Shown here: positions 61,401 to 64,000 of the stretch, piece by piece
Layout of the letters: each line of letters begins with the position of its first letter
Numbering within the stretch: position 1 is the first letter of the stretch
Assembly (NCBI RefSeq): GCF_905475345.1
Contig: NC_066589.1
Location: 681,001-745,000 of the forward strand
Source of the DNA: Vespula vulgaris
Lineage: Eukaryota; Arthropoda; Insecta; Hymenoptera; Vespidae
DNA: 64,000 nucleotides
Reading direction: 5' to 3'
Made by a program: the position numbers and the translations under genes
Notes under the pieces: generated by a model
Database searches by the model: none
What the model saw: the letters and a program-made list of their open reading frames with translations, nothing else
What the model was told of the DNA's origin: nothing

Positions 61401-62772
61401 GTTTTCTTGTTGGCATACGTACTTGATACGTAAAAGATATATAAACGTAGAAAAGAAAAACGAAATATCTCTGATCATATTTTTGTTTCTGGAAATGTAT
61501 CAAGAAAGTCATTCGAAAATTCTTTATTTCTTTTTTATTTTTTCATTAAGCAACTATTTTTAATGTTATTTTAATGTTACAACTATCTTAAATTAATCTG
61601 ATATTCTCTTTACAATATAAATATCGTTTCATATAACACCTTTCAATAAAAATATGACATTTTACAATTAAAAAAATGAAGATTTGTTATAAAACATCAC
61701 CTTTAAAAGATGTTGAGTCATGCTCGACGTAAGAATTTAAAAGGTTATCTCGATAGAATCGTAAATTCGAAAACGATTTCTATCGTATTATAAATCGTAC
61801 GATTCTTAATCTGTTAATCATATTGATCTATTTTTAAAATATATATCTGTTATCAAATTGTAGTTGTTTTTTCTTTTTTTTTTTGAAAAATCAATAATTT
61901 TATTAATCTAATTTATTGATATTAATTGATTAAATTTTACTTATTAATTGCGTTTTTATTTTTTCACCTCTATCTAGTGTAGAGGCATTATTAATGTGTA
62001 TTTATATGTAATTATGTCATTTTTACATCAGACATTATTTATTCATTAGATTAGATTTAGATCCGAAACTCTCAAATATAATTATTAATTACATTAAACA
62101 ATGTAAGACACGATAAAATATATTACAAAAATGAATATATAAATATATTAAAATCATCATAAAAGATCTGCAATAACGATTGCTATCTAATGGATTATTT
62201 TCTTTTTCTTATTTGTTTCTTCCTAATTATTTAATTTCTGTCTCAAAAAATAACAAATCTCAAAATTCTAATCTATTTCTCATTCATAAATATATTCTAA
62301 AATACCTTTTAATTTTCAATAAAACATTGATTTAAATAACGAAAGATAATTTCTTTCTCTCGCATGACGAATTAACAGTTGATGATTCTTACGAAACGAA
62401 AGATCGTGAACTATGTTTGTAATTGGACAACAGACAACAATAATTTGAAAGGATAATCGATAAATAGGAACAGTTTAATTTCGATCCATCGGATGATCGT
62501 ATCTTCCTTAGTCACGATCGCGATCGTTCGAGAAGCTTCCTTTTCTAAACTACCATATCTCATGAGGATCCTTTGAAAATACCGACGAGCAATTAATGAC
62601 GTAAATCGGATGATCCATCGAAGGCCGACGACCGAGTAGGATCAACGATCTATACCGATCGATCGATCGGAAAGAAGCCAAAAAAAAACATATATTGGTT
62701 CCTTCGATGTTTATCTTCTTAAAAGAGAATTAAGGGTCATGGTCTTTCTCTCCCCACTTCTCTCTTTCTCCT

Positions 62773-62805
<33 letters not shown>

Positions 62806-63940
62806 ATTCGTTTCATAACTCATTTTGCGAACGGAGTTACGGAAGGAAGATGGCACGAATACACGCGATTAATCCTGGTAGCAATGGCAACTAACGCGCG
62901 TGATTACGTGTCAAAGATCGGATCGCACCGTCGAGCGTTGCATAATAGCCACGCGATCTTCCTCAGAACGAGGTATATCTTTAAAAACGAGTCTGAGAAA
63001 TCGAACGATAATGATAAACGTTATCGAAAAGTAACACGCAAGACCTCTTTTTGTACATTAACGATCAATTAATTACCGATATAAAAACGTTTCGTTTAAA
63101 CGAATCACGTAAGACGTTATCCTTGTGGATTGAAAATGATAATATTGGATGTAAATAAACGAAAAGGAAAAAGAAGAACAAAAAAGGCCGTTCGTATAGA
63201 AATCTGGTTTCTCTGTATACGTTTCGACTGTGATTGCTATGAAAAGGAAAGAAAAGAAATCGATAATATTGATAAATATGTTTTCTTTGAACATACGATA
63301 AGCGTGATATATAAGTATATAACTTATATATGTGTATATATATATATATGAGTCTATGTATGTGTGTTTATTTATATTTTGACGAAGTTAGCAGAAGTAT
63401 TATGCGGCAAAGGTGGCATCATCTTGCACAACAGTTATATAAGAGTTCCAGGAACGTACAATGGGTTCTCGATGTTGCATTAAATCGTATGCAGGTCCAG
63501 GTAGAACAATGGAACGCGAAGGATCGAATCGGCGTTCGCGAAAATTCATCGGACACCTTCCGGAACGCTTCCTGGATTACGTAAATCGTTATCATCGTAA
63601 CGAGAATCTAGAAGGATCTCGAATATCTTACGTATTAACGAATAAATACAAAAACAAAAACAGGAAAAATATACAACAACGTTAGACAGATGTTATAACA
63701 AGGAGTCTATATATTTACGAAGTTCAAAGTTCCTCAGTCTTCGACGAAGCCTCGACTTAGAACGCACGTTTCTCGCGATCACGATCAAGATCATTGACTT
63801 CTCACGAATGTAAAGCGATCCCTCGAAAGCCTCCGTATTGCTGCTAGGATCCTTCGTCCGGATATCACGTAGACTCGGAGAAAGGACAGGATTATCATAG
63901 TCGTGCATCTGCAGGACGTCACGTTCTGCCACGTCGAAGT
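45143..63940 (-). CDS. Cad96Ca: Receptor tyrosine kinase, Cad96Ca (Stitcher)-like; 5' end outside window
   Basis: Eight exons in phase: 63940-63806, 59457-56342, 55271-55146, 54962-54852, 54394-54208, 49460-49279, 45960-45720 and 45390-45143, giving ~1447 residues. The ectodomain (~1000 residues) is Ser/Thr-rich, with poly-Thr and a ten-Gly run, and has no cysteine or recognisable cadherin repeat. A transmembrane segment (VVSYILATLVVFPIAVGVGL) is followed by a basic stop-transfer and a short juxtamembrane exon. The kinase is complete: GQGNFG loop (split from VWK by an intron), VAVK lysine, RELEIM glutamate, HRDLAARN, IADFGMSR, LPIRWMAPE and WSFGILMWE, ending FASECTD. The family is known from Drosophila epidermal wound repair. 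The identification is from kinase sequence recall and is strong; the first exon in the window is supported mainly by phase. Confidence 0.88.
45961..49278 (-). other. Cad96Ca intron (3.3 kb)
   Basis: Holds a CT microsatellite (46025-46087), an AT run (46243-46286), CTTT repeats (47160-47262), a 25-base poly-A (48094-48118) and long CT-rich tracts (49034-49210). No nested gene seen. A moderately GC-rich block at 48780-49015 has no clear frame. Confidence 0.6.
49461..54207 (-). other. Cad96Ca intron (4.7 kb) with two GC-rich islands
   Basis: Mostly AT-rich with AT/AC tracts (49530-49760), AG/CT runs (52151-52175, 52795-52842) and a CCT run. Two islands stand out. At 50070-50245 there is an open plus-strand frame with no ATG (HFWDPVGSIRLIVTYG...). 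At 51650-51835 an open minus-strand frame of about 66 codons, also without ATG, runs through GCGGCGG- and GGCCGGGGG-type sequence. Neither has clear flanking splice sites in a phase that would fit the kinase, so enhancer or other conserved non-coding elements are the likelier reading. Confidence 0.5.
51571..51612. repeat. CCT trinucleotide microsatellite
   Basis: Fourteen uninterrupted CCT units on the plus strand, next to an AAG/GAA-rich stretch (51467-51525). Located in a Cad96Ca intron. Confidence 0.95.
55310..55440. repeat. AAAG/AAGG tetranucleotide microsatellite
   Basis: A compound run: GAAA units, then about eight GGAA units, then GAAA again. On the minus strand it reads as a polypyrimidine stretch directly upstream of the 55271-55146 exon of the kinase gene, and it yields a spurious Ser/Phe/Leu frame. 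Confidence 0.9.
59458..63805 (-). other. Cad96Ca intron (4.3 kb)
   Basis: Between the first in-window exon and the large ectodomain exon. Contains AG/CT runs (59775-59835, 60985-61075, 62755-62810) and AT-rich sequence. A GC-richer block at 63393-63600 is open in three frames with a TATATAAG at 63436, but no splice pattern links it to anything. The acceptor at 59459-59458 (GTTCGCAG) is preceded by a pyrimidine tract whose translation mimics a hydrophobic segment. Confidence 0.55.
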
Positions 63941-64000
63941 CTTTTGTGACAAAAAATTCTTTTTCTTCTTTTTTCTTGTTTTTCTTTTTCTCTGGTATTC

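Noticed and set aside
63393..63600. GC-richer block open in three frames with a TATATAAG
   Set aside because: Three mutually exclusive readings look equally protein-like, and none has matching splice sites or a start at a sensible distance from the TATA box.

Overview
This is animal nuclear DNA, and the gene content points to an insect. It is AT-rich and crowded with microsatellites (CT/AG, AT, AC, ATT, AAAG and CCT runs). The genes have introns with GT-AG borders and TATA plus TCAGT-type start sites. Two recognisable genes are arthropod-type: a Spaetzle-family Toll ligand and a Cad96Ca (Stitcher)-type receptor tyrosine kinase. The base composition and microsatellite load suggest a hymenopteran (bee or wasp), but that part is inference. 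Every convincing gene is on the minus strand, so the reading order is from high to low coordinates.

Layout. 63940-45143: the 3' part of a Cad96Ca-like receptor kinase, eight exons, with the 5' end outside the window. 45142-36406: mostly non-coding, but with one orphan cysteine-containing exon (41376-41206), a plus-strand X-box/TATA cluster (41922-41959) and a ~365-bp inverted repeat (42262-42626). 36405-34320: a tandem satellite of ~174-bp units. 33581-27402: a Spaetzle (probably Spz4) gene of at least eight coding exons, with a TATA box at 34056-34049. 27401-24310: AT-rich spacer holding a tandem pair with E2F-like palindromes. 24309-18184: one uninterrupted 2041-codon frame for a secreted, disordered, dibasic-rich protein that I do not recognise. 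15902-8517: three small secreted-protein genes (119, 435 and 76 aa). Each has a 15-18-nt first coding exon that opens the signal peptide, a structure common in cuticle-type genes. 3114-2966: a TATA/Inr promoter whose first exon ends exactly on an ATG, followed by a strong donor; the rest of that gene could not be found.

How the genes fit together: nearly all encode secreted or cell-surface products (a cytokine-like Toll ligand, a receptor kinase family linked to epidermal wound repair, and Gly/Tyr-rich probable matrix proteins). An epidermal/extracellular theme is plausible, but neighbourhood alone does not prove joint function.

The most unusual observations are these. In two unrelated genes the DNA around the stop codon is repeated in tandem into the 3' flank, and in one of them the copies still read as short peptides with the stop in the same place. 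There is a long hairpin a few hundred bases downstream of a TATA box with RFX-like X-boxes. There is also a 12-copy satellite beside the spz promoter. Exon structures were built by hand from splice-site sequence and reading phase; no alignment or expression data were available.
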